Assembly: GCA_964440655.1 (NCBI GenBank)
Contig: CAYTTA010000001.1
Coordinates: 62,001-126,000 of the forward strand
DNA from: CAYTTA01 sp964440655
Lineage (GTDB): Bacteria; Bacteroidota; Rhodothermia; Balneolales; Balneolaceae
Direction of reading: 5' to 3'
Length of the DNA stretch: 64,000 nucleotides
Shown: one piece after another, positions 35,072 through 43,650 of the stretch
Layout of the letters: each line of letters starts with the position of its first letter
Numbering within the stretch: the stretch's first letter is position 1
Notes under the pieces: model-generated
What the model saw: only the letters and a program-made list of their open reading frames with translations
What the model was told of the DNA's origin: nothing
Databases searched by the model: none
Made by a program: the position numbers and the translations under genes

Positions 35072-35257
35072 TCATTGAAAGCCCATGAAGCAGGATTCCC
35101 CCGCCTGTACTGCCAGAGATGAGAAGAACTCGTCTATTTGCGACAACGCTCTTGTCAGCTCCTCATCCGGCACGGACCAGTCGATCTCTCCTCCCGGGCC
35201 TGCGATAAATCCGTCCAGGGTGACATTCAGGGCGTAGATGATCCTGCGCCGGTTCAT
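35072..35257 (-). pseudogene. Truncated dihydrofolate reductase-like (RibD C-terminal type) gene
   Basis: The 61-residue reading frame starts RRIIYALNVTLDGFIAGPGG and EIDWSVPDEELTRALSQI, the N-terminus of the small DHFR-like proteins often next to DGPF genes. A full member has about 180 residues (compare 62989-63531). The rest is replaced by a short unrelated end (AVQAGESCFMGFQ) and a stop. The remainder is not found in the adjacent bases, so this is a deleted remnant. The start overlaps the end region of the VOC fragment by spacing of a few bases, so the pair was an operon. Confidence 0.8.
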
Positions 35258-35261
35258 CGGA

Positions 35262-35825
35262 TCACGCCCCCTCCCATGCCCGCTCCAGATCTGCCATGAT
35301 CAGCTTTTTCATCGGAAGAAAAGCCTGCGTGACCCGGTTGAGCTGTTCACGTGTCCCGTTGTTGAACATCTCATCGAGAATACGCGGGGAGATCTGCCAG
35401 GAGACCCCATAGCGATCCTTCAGCCAACCGCACTGTTCCGACTCGGGGACAGCCGAAAGCTTCTCCCAGTAGTAGTCGATCTCCTCCTGGCTGTCGCACT
35501 CGACCAGAAGGGAGACCGCCTCGTTGAAGCCGTACCCGTGCTCGCGGGCGCTGTCCATCGCGGCAAACCACACCCCTTCCAGCATGAAATCGGTGAACAT
35601 CACCGTCCCCTCCTTGTCCGGTTCCATTCCGGCGGGGTAACGGTGAATGCTTCCTCTTCTGGAGTTGCGGAAGACCGAGAGGTAGAAATCCGTCGCTTCT
35701 TCCGCCTTGCCGCAAACATCACCCACAAAGAGCAGCGACGGGATGATATCGGGGCGGGGCTCACCCTCCGGATCGGTCAGGATCAGCTGCCAGGAGAGGC
35801 CATACCGATCTTCGGGTTGGGGTTT
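35262..35825 (-). pseudogene. Truncated VOC/PhnB-like protein (second domain only)
   Basis: The frame from 35825 to 35262 carries the end of one glyoxalase/PhnB-type domain (DRYGLSWQLILTDPEGE), then a whole second domain (LLFVGDVCGKAEEATDFYLS through QCGWLKDRYGVSWQISPRIL). Two-domain PhnB-like proteins are about 300 residues, but an in-frame TGA at 35826-35828 cuts off the first domain, and I find no continuation. A GTG at 35726 could start a shorter product of 154 residues, the second domain alone, which might still fold. The region upstream to 36027 holds no recognisable gene. Confidence 0.7.
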
Positions 35826-36027
35826 TCAGGGCGGCACATCGAGCCGGTACTCTGGGACAATAAGCCGGCAGACATTACCGGCGGTCGCCAACATGCGAAG
35901 CCGACCAACCGCTCCACCGGCAGAGCATGCCACATGTGAAAGGTATCGGGAACCGACATGCTTTGGCAGGCACCTTTATGCCAATCGAACGGTGCAAACG
36001 GGACAAAGCCCGGCCTGACATCTTTGG

Positions 36028-38217
36028 TCAAGGTCGGGATGGATCCGAACGCAGACTCCGGGAGGGATCAGGAAGAGAAAAGGCGATATAATAGTCACCC
36101 GATTCGGTTCCCCGACCGCCACCAACAGCAATGACCACATACTGCTTTCCTGAAACCTCGTAGGTTGCAGGTGTGGCAAAACCGCCGGTTGGCAGCTCCG
36201 TCTCCCAGAGGATTTTTCCGGTTTCTTTATCAAATGCCCTGAACTTGCTGTCTCCGGTTCCGGCTATAAATACCAACCCGCCTTTTGTCACAATCGGTCC
36301 CCCCCAGCTCTCTCTTCCGGTAATGGGAAATCCTTTTTCGGTAAGCTCGGGAAACTCGCCAAGCGGTACTTTCCATTTTATCCGTCCGGTATTCAGGTCG
36401 ATGGCGTTCATCGTTCCCCAGGGCGGCTTGATTCCCGGATAGCCGTCTATGTCAAGAAAGTCCCTGTAGGCTGTTGAGTTCACAAACCTCCTGATGGTGT
36501 GCCCTCTCCGGTCTGCCGGTTCTGATCCATCATGGATCTCCCCTTCGATTCCGTAGAGATAGTGGATGATGCCCTCTTTTTCTTTTTCGGTAATGGTTGG
36601 AAAACCGGGCATGCGACCCAGACCGGCAGTGATGATGGCAACAACATCTTCTCTGGAAGAGAGCCGTTCGGGATTGTCAAGGGCGGGGATGGAGGGATGC
36701 TGTCCTTCCCTGTTGGCTCCATGGCAGATTGAACAGTTTGCCATGTAGAAGGTGCGGCCGATTTCATAGGGTGAATCTGCGGTGACGACCGGTTCGATCT
36801 CTTCAATCCGTTCCTCGATGGTGATGATCTCTGCCATCTCGTTGGAGTTGATGTAGAGAACCCCAGATTCAGGATCGTGGGCCGCGCCGCCCCAGTTCGC
36901 CCCGCCCAGTGTGGATGGGAAATGAATGGTTCCTTCATAACTGGGAGGCGTATAGAGCCCTTTGCTGCGATAGGTCGAGAAAGCTTTCAGCAGAGAATCA
37001 CGCAGCTCCGGAGTAAAATCATTGATATCCTCCCTCGAGAGCCTCTGCCGCGCAAAAGGTTCAGGAAGCTCCGGCACAGGCTGTGATGGCCATGACCGCT
37101 CTCCCTCCACATCGGATGGCAAGACCTCCACCTCCCGGACTGGAAACACCGGCTCACCCGTCTCCCTCTCCAATACGAAGGTAAAACCCTGTTTCGATAC
37201 CTGAGCGACAACATCCACCGGTGTGCCATCTTTATGGATCGTCAGAAGGTTCGGGGGAGCCGGCAGGTCATAATCCCAGAGATCATGTCGAACGGTCTGA
37301 TAATGCCAGATATATTCACCTGTAGCGGCATCCAGGGCAACGAGGGAATTTCCATAGAGATTTTCACCAGGCCGGTCCCCCCCGTAAAAATCGTAGACCG
37401 GCGATCCCAATGGCACATAGGCGATCCCTCTGTCGACATCCACACTCAGCCCGGCCCAGCTGTTCACGCCTCCCCTTTTCAGGAGCTCCTCCTCATCCTC
37501 ATAGTGCCAGGTCTCAATTCCGGGCTCTCCGATCCGGGGAATGGTATGAAAAATCCACTCCTGCTCTCCGGATACCACATTGTATGCCCGGATATGTCCC
37601 GGGGCTGAACCATAGAACTCTCCCACGCTGGATCCCAGAATGAGAAGATCCTTATAGATCCGCCCGGGGGAGGTGGCCCGAATGGAGATCTCCTCGACAT
37701 CTTTTCCCAGCCCTTCTCTGAGATCAACACGACCTTCCGTTCCGAATCCCCTGATCAGACTGCCATTTTCTGCATTGAGAGCATAAAGGTGATTGGATGC
37801 CGTAAAGAGAATTCTTCTGTCAGCACCGGAAGACCAGAAGCTCACACCACGCAAGGTTCCTCCACCCCTGCGCTCCCCGAACGGGTCGAACGTCCAGATC
37901 TCCTCACCGGTTGCCGCATCCACAGCAAATATTTTCAGACGCGGGGATGCACCGTAAAGAATCCCGTCAACGACAATGGGGTTGGTCTGCATGGATGATC
38001 GGGCATTCTCCGCAAGATCGTTGGTCCGATAGATCCATGAGACCTCAAGCTGATCTACGTTTTCCCGGTTGATCTGATCCAGGCTGGAGTAGCTGCTGCT
38101 ATGACTGTCCCCCTTGTACTCCCTCCATGTCGTGTGATCTGCACCTCTCTCTCGGCTGCAGCCCGTCAGGATCAAGAGCAGAAGCACCGTGCAAATGGCG
38201 ATGGGTGGTGTTTTCAT
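36028..38217 (-). CDS. PQQ-dependent dehydrogenase with inserted cytochrome c domain (lipoprotein)
   Basis: A 729-residue quinoprotein that oxidises an alcohol or sugar in the periplasm. The signal peptide ends in lipobox LTGC. Propeller blades show tryptophan-docking patterns (GEEIWTF, GEYIWHYQ, GRIKWKVPLG, GKILWETELP). A c-type cytochrome domain with the haem motif CSICH (about residue 490) lies inside the propeller, before its last blades. Electrons could pass from PQQ to haem to the respiratory chain. It follows susD by 105 bases in the same direction, so it is probably expressed with the SusC/SusD transporter. The substrate (glucose-like sugar versus alcohol) is not predictable. Confidence 0.92.
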   Translation of the reverse strand: MKTPPIAICTVLLLLILTGCSRERGADHTTWREYKGDSHSSSYSSLDQINRENVDQLEVSWIYRTNDLAENARSSMQTNPIVVDGILYGASPRLKIFAVDAATGEEIWTFDPFGERRGGGTLRGVSFWSSGADRRILFTASNHLYALNAENGSLIRGFGTEGRVDLREGLGKDVEEISIRATSPGRIYKDLLILGSSVGEFYGSAPGHIRAYNVVSGEQEWIFHTIPRIGEPGIETWHYEDEEELLKRGGVNSWAGLSVDVDRGIAYVPLGSPVYDFYGGDRPGENLYGNSLVALDAATGEYIWHYQTVRHDLWDYDLPAPPNLLTIHKDGTPVDVVAQVSKQGFTFVLERETGEPVFPVREVEVLPSDVEGERSWPSQPVPELPEPFARQRLSREDINDFTPELRDSLLKAFSTYRSKGLYTPPSYEGTIHFPSTLGGANWGGAAHDPESGVLYINSNEMAEIITIEERIEEIEPVVTADSPYEIGRTFYMANCSICHGANREGQHPSIPALDNPERLSSREDVVAIITAGLGRMPGFPTITEKEKEGIIHYLYGIEGEIHDGSEPADRRGHTIRRFVNSTAYRDFLDIDGYPGIKPPWGTMNAIDLNTGRIKWKVPLGEFPELTEKGFPITGRESWGGPIVTKGGLVFIAGTGDSKFRAFDKETGKILWETELPTGGFATPATYEVSGKQYVVIAVGGGRGTESGDYYIAFSLPDPSRSLRSDPSRP

Positions 38218-38322
38218 CTAAGGGCTCCTCCCTCGGAGATTTGTTGAAATGATGTTCCTTTCCCCGCATCCACGCAGACAATTCAGACCCTGCAGGGCAA
38301 ATCAAAAGAAGACAATCCCGGA

Positions 38323-39885
38323 TCAGAAATCCGGGACGATCAAACTTTCCTGATCCGGTATGGGGAGGTAGTAGAATCTCTTGGGATCGGAAACAAACTC
38401 CGGATTGATGGTGGTATCCCCCGGATCTCTGTATTCCACCTGATCCTCAAGTATTTCATGCCTCTGCATGGTGAAGAAGCGACCCATCATGCTGTGCTCA
38501 AGCCCGGCAGTCTCCCATCTTCGCTCATCGAGAACAGCTTTCTGAAACGCTTCCTTCGACAGGCTGCCGCTCACAATCGGATCCAGGCCGGCCCGCTCTC
38601 GCACCCGGTTCAGAGACTCATAGGCGAGAGCGTCCGCTCCGGACGATCCGAATGCCCGGGCTTCTGCATAAAGCAGAAGAAGATCCGCATACCGGATAAT
38701 CATTCGTGTACTTCCGCTGTTATAAGGCAACGATGCTTCATCGTAATAGATGCTCCCGTCCGGAAACTGTTCATAGTTCCAGGTCCCGTCATCAATATTC
38801 TTTCTCCAGTAGGGGTGCCGCTGATTCGTCTCGCTGGAGTTCCAGGGTACCATCCGGGCCAGACCTGTCACCGGATCCCTGTTTCCGCTCAGCGAAACCT
38901 CACTCAGAATCCAGGCATCTTTACGCGGCCCGTCCGGCATGCTGTTATAGAATTCGATCTCCACCATCAGATCGGACCATCCCCGGGTCTCTTCCGGGAG
39001 CTCCATCAGCGGTCCCATAAAAAGATTCTGATTGGCGTGATGGAAAGCACCAAACACGATCTCCTTCGAATACTTGAAATTTGGGACGATGGTCAGATCG
39101 ATGATATCGGGCTCCAGCTCATATCCGTACTTCCCCTCATTCTCAATGATCTCCTGAAAAATCTCTGCCGCCATGTCGTACCAGGCCTCACCCTTTTTCA
39201 GGGGCCAGCCGGCCATCGTCATGAAAACCGAAGCCTTGAGTGCCTTGACAGCCCCCTCTCCCGGAGCCACGTTGATTCCATTCTGGAAATAGGGATCGAC
39301 ATCATGAAACAGAGGAAGCCTTTTTTCCGCCTCGTCGATGTCGGAGAGAATGAAATCATATACCACGTCGGGTGACTGGCGCTGTTTGTTGAAATCAATG
39401 GAGATGTCGTCCACGATCGGAACATCTCCAAACAGCCGGACAAGCATGAAGTAGGTGTAGGCCCGGATGAAATAGGCCTGTCCAACCCTGTGATTGACAA
39501 ATTCCTCTCCTCCGGGAGTATCCTCCCCGTTCAGGATCACAAAATTGGCTGCCTTGACGGTACTCCAGAGTGCCGAATAGAGGCTCACCAGCTCCCCGTT
39601 TCCGGAGTTGTAATAGAAGCGGTCAAACTCTGCGAATCGGGATTTATTACCCGCATCCATCGCGGTGATATCATCACCGATATAGGCATAGAGACCACGA
39701 CCGGCCTGCTGATTGATCTGCTGAAACGCCCCGTACATCGATGTCAAAGCGAGATCAAGGTCGTTCGAACTCTGAAAAAAGCTGTCCGGAGTCAGGCTTC
39801 CTTTCGGGTTCTCCATCAGAAAATCCTCACAGGAAACAGTCAGGGCAATGATTACGAAAAAGGATATCAATTTTAAAACTCGCAT
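38323..39885 (-). CDS. SusD/RagB family nutrient-binding outer-membrane lipoprotein
   Basis: SusD proteins sit on the outer face of the SusC channel and capture glycans or other nutrients. The 520-residue protein has a lipobox TVSC, then the SusD N-terminal pattern (LDLALTSMYGAFQQIN, an RAYTYFMLVRLFGDVP TPR helix) and the C-terminal RagB domain with NRVRERAGL. ATG at 39885 follows a TTG-led extension that is unlikely. It lies 42 bases past the SusC stop and before the PQQ dehydrogenase. The specificity is unknown. Confidence 0.96.
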   Translation of the reverse strand: MRVLKLISFFVIIALTVSCEDFLMENPKGSLTPDSFFQSSNDLDLALTSMYGAFQQINQQAGRGLYAYIGDDITAMDAGNKSRFAEFDRFYYNSGNGELVSLYSALWSTVKAANFVILNGEDTPGGEEFVNHRVGQAYFIRAYTYFMLVRLFGDVPIVDDISIDFNKQRQSPDVVYDFILSDIDEAEKRLPLFHDVDPYFQNGINVAPGEGAVKALKASVFMTMAGWPLKKGEAWYDMAAEIFQEIIENEGKYGYELEPDIIDLTIVPNFKYSKEIVFGAFHHANQNLFMGPLMELPEETRGWSDLMVEIEFYNSMPDGPRKDAWILSEVSLSGNRDPVTGLARMVPWNSSETNQRHPYWRKNIDDGTWNYEQFPDGSIYYDEASLPYNSGSTRMIIRYADLLLLYAEARAFGSSGADALAYESLNRVRERAGLDPIVSGSLSKEAFQKAVLDERRWETAGLEHSMMGRFFTMQRHEILEDQVEYRDPGDTTINPEFVSDPKRFYYLPIPDQESLIVPDF

Positions 39886-39926
39886 AGTCTCACCTGAAAT
39901 TTTCACTCTCAATTGATGATGGATGA

Positions 39927-42900
39927 TCAGAAATCGACATTGAAGCCAATTGTGATTGTTCTCGGATTGGGCCAGCCGCCAAACTCGATTCCGGCATTGG
40001 TATCGGGGTTCCCGGTATTGGCAGAGACTTCAGGATCCATGCCCGTGTAGTTGGTCAGGGTATAGATGTTCTCAATACCGGCATTGAATCGGACAGAGAC
40101 ACCTGAGTTGAAGAACTCATTGAACGTATACCCGATGTTGAGAGACTTGAGACGTATGAAGTCTGCACTCTCCAGCCACTGGCTCGATTCGATGATGGAC
40201 CGCGTCGTCCCGCTGAAGTGGTTGGGTATGTTGGTATTCTGGTTTTCCGGCGTCCACATCTTCTCAAATCCCTCCTTCGATGTGATAAATCGCGCCTCAC
40301 TGATAATGGAAGACATTCCCTGGCGGGTTACATTCAGCCGGTCGGCTCCCACTGCTCCCTGGATGAAGAGAGAAAAATCGAATGCTTTCCAGGAAAGGGT
40401 GTTGTTCCAGCCGAAGGTCACATCCGGAAAAGCCTTCCCGATAATTCTGTGGTCCGCGCTGTCGTACTCACCATCGTCGTTAACATCCAGGAATTTGTTG
40501 TCTCCGGGCTTCTGGCCATACCGCGCTGCCTCTGCCGCTTCATCCGTTCCCCAGATCCCCAGCCACTCGAATCCCCAGATGGAGCCCATCGGTTCACCGA
40601 CCTGCAGTACCGCCATGTTGAAAGTATTGTCCCCGCCGAAACGGCCACCCGGGAACAATCGCTCATCCCCTCCGAGATCGACCACCTCATTCTTGATGTA
40701 CCCGACATTGATATTCGATTCCCATCGGAAATCGGTCTGTCGCACTGGGATGGCTGTGATATCCAGTTCCACCCCCTTGTTGTCCACCCGCCCCACATTG
40801 TCAAGTACCGTACCGCCTCCTATATGAAGAGGCAGAGGAACATTGAGCAGCAAATCCCTCGTCTGTTTGTAAAAGAGGTTGGTGGAGAAGAGAAGCCTGT
40901 AGTCGAAGAAGCCGAAATCGAGTCCCAGGTTCCATTGGGCTGTTTTTTCCCAGCTCAGATCGGGGCTTGAAAAGTTCCTTGCTGTATATCCGGGCATGGG
41001 AGTGCTGGTACCGAAACCATAGTAGGATTGCCCCAGCAGCCCCAGGGTGGAATAGGGTGGAATGGACTGGGTCCCGGAGATCCCCCAGCTGAGCCTTAAG
41101 CGGAGATCACTGAAAATGCCAAGTGAATTGATGAACTCTTCATTTGCGGCATTCCAGGCGAAAGCGATCGACGGGAAGTACCCCCACTTGTTTTTCCCCT
41201 GGAATCTGGATGAACCATCATACCTGAGTGTACCCGTAAGCAGGTACCTTTCCTTCAGATTGTAATTCACCCGCGTAAAGTAGGAGGCGATACTGGATGA
41301 ATTGGTACTGTTGCCGAAGTTGTTGATGCTGCCCAGACTCAGATCCCAGTATGCGAGGGATTCGGTAAGCAGATTGTTGATACTCAGGTTGTTTGCTTCA
41401 TACTCATGGCGGGAAAACTCGGAAGCTGCCATCAGATTGATGGTGTGGTTCTCTCCCTCCAGGATGTAGTTCAGCTGGTTCGTCACCTGCCAGTTGGTCC
41501 AGGTGTTGTTTGAGCTCGATGCACTGTTCTGTGTATCGAGCCCCCTCTCCATCGAGGACATGGCGTATCTCTGCCTGTTCCGGTAATCGATTCCTCCTAT
41601 GACATTGAAATGAAGGCCCTTCACCGGGAGATCATAATCGAGACGGACCTTCCCCCCGTACAGATAGGAATCGTCATCGTTCGTGACGCTTTGCTGTCTC
41701 TCGCCATATGGGTTGGTGGACAGCGAGCTTACGTTGTCTCTCCCCCAATTACCGTTACTGTCATAGAGGGGAATGGTGGGGGCATAGATCGAGGCGATCC
41801 GGATTGCAGAGCCGCCGCCTCCCCGCTGGGCGTTGTTGAAATCCAGACGTCGGATGACATTCAATCCCACGTCAACCGAAAATCGCTCCGTCACATCTGC
41901 ATTGATGTTGGTACGGAATCCGAGTCTTCGGAAGCTGGAATTGATCAGGGTTCCATCCGAATCGATCACATCCCCGGAGATGAAATAACGGACGCTTTCA
42001 CTCCCGCCCGAAACGCTCATGGCATAGTTCTGGCTGTGAGCGACCTGGAACAACTCCTCCAGATAATTGAAGCCGCCCGTATTCTCCCACTCCCTTATCT
42101 GTTCCTGGGAATAGAAGTCGGTTGTCGCCCCCTGCGCTCGCCGATATTCATTATAGAATCGGGCAAAATCTGCTGCATCCAGTCTTTCAGGCAGATCCGT
42201 AACCTGCCCCCAAGACTGATTGGCTCTGAAATTGATCTGGACTCTTCCTTCGGATCCCTGCCTGGTTGTAATCAGAACGACACCATTGGCTCCCCGTGAG
42301 CCATAAATCGCTGTGGCGGAGGCGTCCTTGAGAACTTCAATCGAGGCAATGTCGTTGACGTTGAGGTTGCTGAATTGCTGTTGCCCGGAAACCGCGACTC
42401 CATCAATGACATAGAGGGGGTCGTTTTCACCCGTAATGGAGTTGATCCCCCGAATCCGTATCCGGATATCCCCTCCCGGAGCTCCGGACTGATTGGTCAC
42501 CGTTACTCCGCTTGCTCTGCCCTGAAGTGCGTTTTCAGGACGGATTGCAGGCAGATCCCGAATGTTGTTCTGTGTAATGGAGGAGACAGAACCGGTCAGA
42601 TCCGACTTCCGGACCATCCCGTATCCAACCACGATCAGTTCGTCGCCGATAATCGTCTCCGGGACCAGTCGGACATTCAGCGTGGACTGCCCTCCGAGTG
42701 GCAACTCCATTGTCTGGTAACCGATGTAGGAGAGGAGAAGGGTCACATCCAGAGAAGGAACACTCATCTCAAAAATACCGTCCGCATCGGTTGTGGTTCC
42801 TGTGGCAGTGCCCCTTACCAGAATATTTACTCCGGGAATAGGTTCACCGGTATCTGCATCGACCACTTGCCCGGAAACTCTTTGCTGAAGCTCCGCCCAC

Positions 42901-43289
42901 TCATCGGCAGCCATAGACGATTCATTTTCTGCACTCACCCTGTAGATTCCATAGGTCTTGGGGTTGAAGTATTTGTAATCGAGCCTCTTTCCCTCTAGCA
43001 GAATCTCCAGCGACCGGTCGATATTTCCAGGTACCTGAAAGCCGCCGCTCACCCGTTCATTCCGAACGGATTCAGTCTCGTAGAGAAAGACAATGTTGAA
43101 ATGTCCCTCCAGTATTTTGAGTGCATCCTCAAGCTCCATTCCCCTGCTGACCCGCATTTCAGCCGGATGATTCGATGAGTTGAAAAGGGAACCCAGCGTC
43201 TGGGCATGTACAGTCTCCGCAGGCAGAAACAGCAGTGAGACGACAATGGACAAGATTGGCAATCTGAAGCAGATCATGGTTTTTTTCAT
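39927..43289 (-). CDS. SusC/RagA family TonB-linked outer-membrane transporter with STN domain
   Basis: A 1120-residue outer-membrane channel that imports substrate using TonB energy. After the signal peptide (MKKTMICFRLPI start, SP cleavage near VHAQ) comes an STN domain (about 45-115), then a carboxypeptidase-D-like domain (VSGQVVDADTGEPIPGVNIL), the plug (SIEVLKDASATAIYGSRGAN) and a 22-strand barrel ending in FNVDF, a typical C-terminal Phe. STN domains usually signal to an anti-sigma/ECF pair, which is not in this window. AGAGGGG precedes ATG 43289; a GTG at 43322 is less likely. It is followed by susD and the PQQ dehydrogenase. Confidence 0.97.
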   Translation of the reverse strand: MKKTMICFRLPILSIVVSLLFLPAETVHAQTLGSLFNSSNHPAEMRVSRGMELEDALKILEGHFNIVFLYETESVRNERVSGGFQVPGNIDRSLEILLEGKRLDYKYFNPKTYGIYRVSAENESSMAADEWAELQQRVSGQVVDADTGEPIPGVNILVRGTATGTTTDADGIFEMSVPSLDVTLLLSYIGYQTMELPLGGQSTLNVRLVPETIIGDELIVVGYGMVRKSDLTGSVSSITQNNIRDLPAIRPENALQGRASGVTVTNQSGAPGGDIRIRIRGINSITGENDPLYVIDGVAVSGQQQFSNLNVNDIASIEVLKDASATAIYGSRGANGVVLITTRQGSEGRVQINFRANQSWGQVTDLPERLDAADFARFYNEYRRAQGATTDFYSQEQIREWENTGGFNYLEELFQVAHSQNYAMSVSGGSESVRYFISGDVIDSDGTLINSSFRRLGFRTNINADVTERFSVDVGLNVIRRLDFNNAQRGGGGSAIRIASIYAPTIPLYDSNGNWGRDNVSSLSTNPYGERQQSVTNDDDSYLYGGKVRLDYDLPVKGLHFNVIGGIDYRNRQRYAMSSMERGLDTQNSASSSNNTWTNWQVTNQLNYILEGENHTINLMAASEFSRHEYEANNLSINNLLTESLAYWDLSLGSINNFGNSTNSSSIASYFTRVNYNLKERYLLTGTLRYDGSSRFQGKNKWGYFPSIAFAWNAANEEFINSLGIFSDLRLRLSWGISGTQSIPPYSTLGLLGQSYYGFGTSTPMPGYTARNFSSPDLSWEKTAQWNLGLDFGFFDYRLLFSTNLFYKQTRDLLLNVPLPLHIGGGTVLDNVGRVDNKGVELDITAIPVRQTDFRWESNINVGYIKNEVVDLGGDERLFPGGRFGGDNTFNMAVLQVGEPMGSIWGFEWLGIWGTDEAAEAARYGQKPGDNKFLDVNDDGEYDSADHRIIGKAFPDVTFGWNNTLSWKAFDFSLFIQGAVGADRLNVTRQGMSSIISEARFITSKEGFEKMWTPENQNTNIPNHFSGTTRSIIESSQWLESADFIRLKSLNIGYTFNEFFNSGVSVRFNAGIENIYTLTNYTGMDPEVSANTGNPDTNAGIEFGGWPNPRTITIGFNVDF

Positions 43290-43650
43290 GTCTGACCCCT
43301 CTATGGTTGATTTATTTGTCACTCTAGACGGGAGCCCGGCTCCACCGCAAAACAGTGGTGGGCATCTCCTTCACCGGCATTCATTCTGAACCCGATCGCG
43401 AACCCGATCCTTAAACCGATCAGATCCGCCGGACACATGCAGGCAGTTTCAATCTTGTATTTAGCGGCTGTAACCGCTCAAACCGCCTGCTCCACAGGAG
43501 GAGAGCCACCAGCAACCCTTTTGTACTCAATGATTTAAAATTCCCGAAACCTGAACCGGTTGCCCCTCCCCAGGTCCTCCTGAAATTCCTATCTTCTCTC
43601 CCCGAACTTCACACCCCATTGCACCGTTAACTGAAGGTTCATTTCCCTCT
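43290..43650. promoter_or_regulatory. 361-bp spacer between divergent susC and tex, with 12-bp repeats
   Basis: No gene seen. Three near copies of a 12-base unit (GAACCCGATCGC, GAACCCGATCCT, TAAACCGATCAG) lie at 43388-43424, on the susC side. They could bind a regulator or be a duplication like others here. Promoters for susC (minus) and tex (plus) must lie in this interval. Confidence 0.45.
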
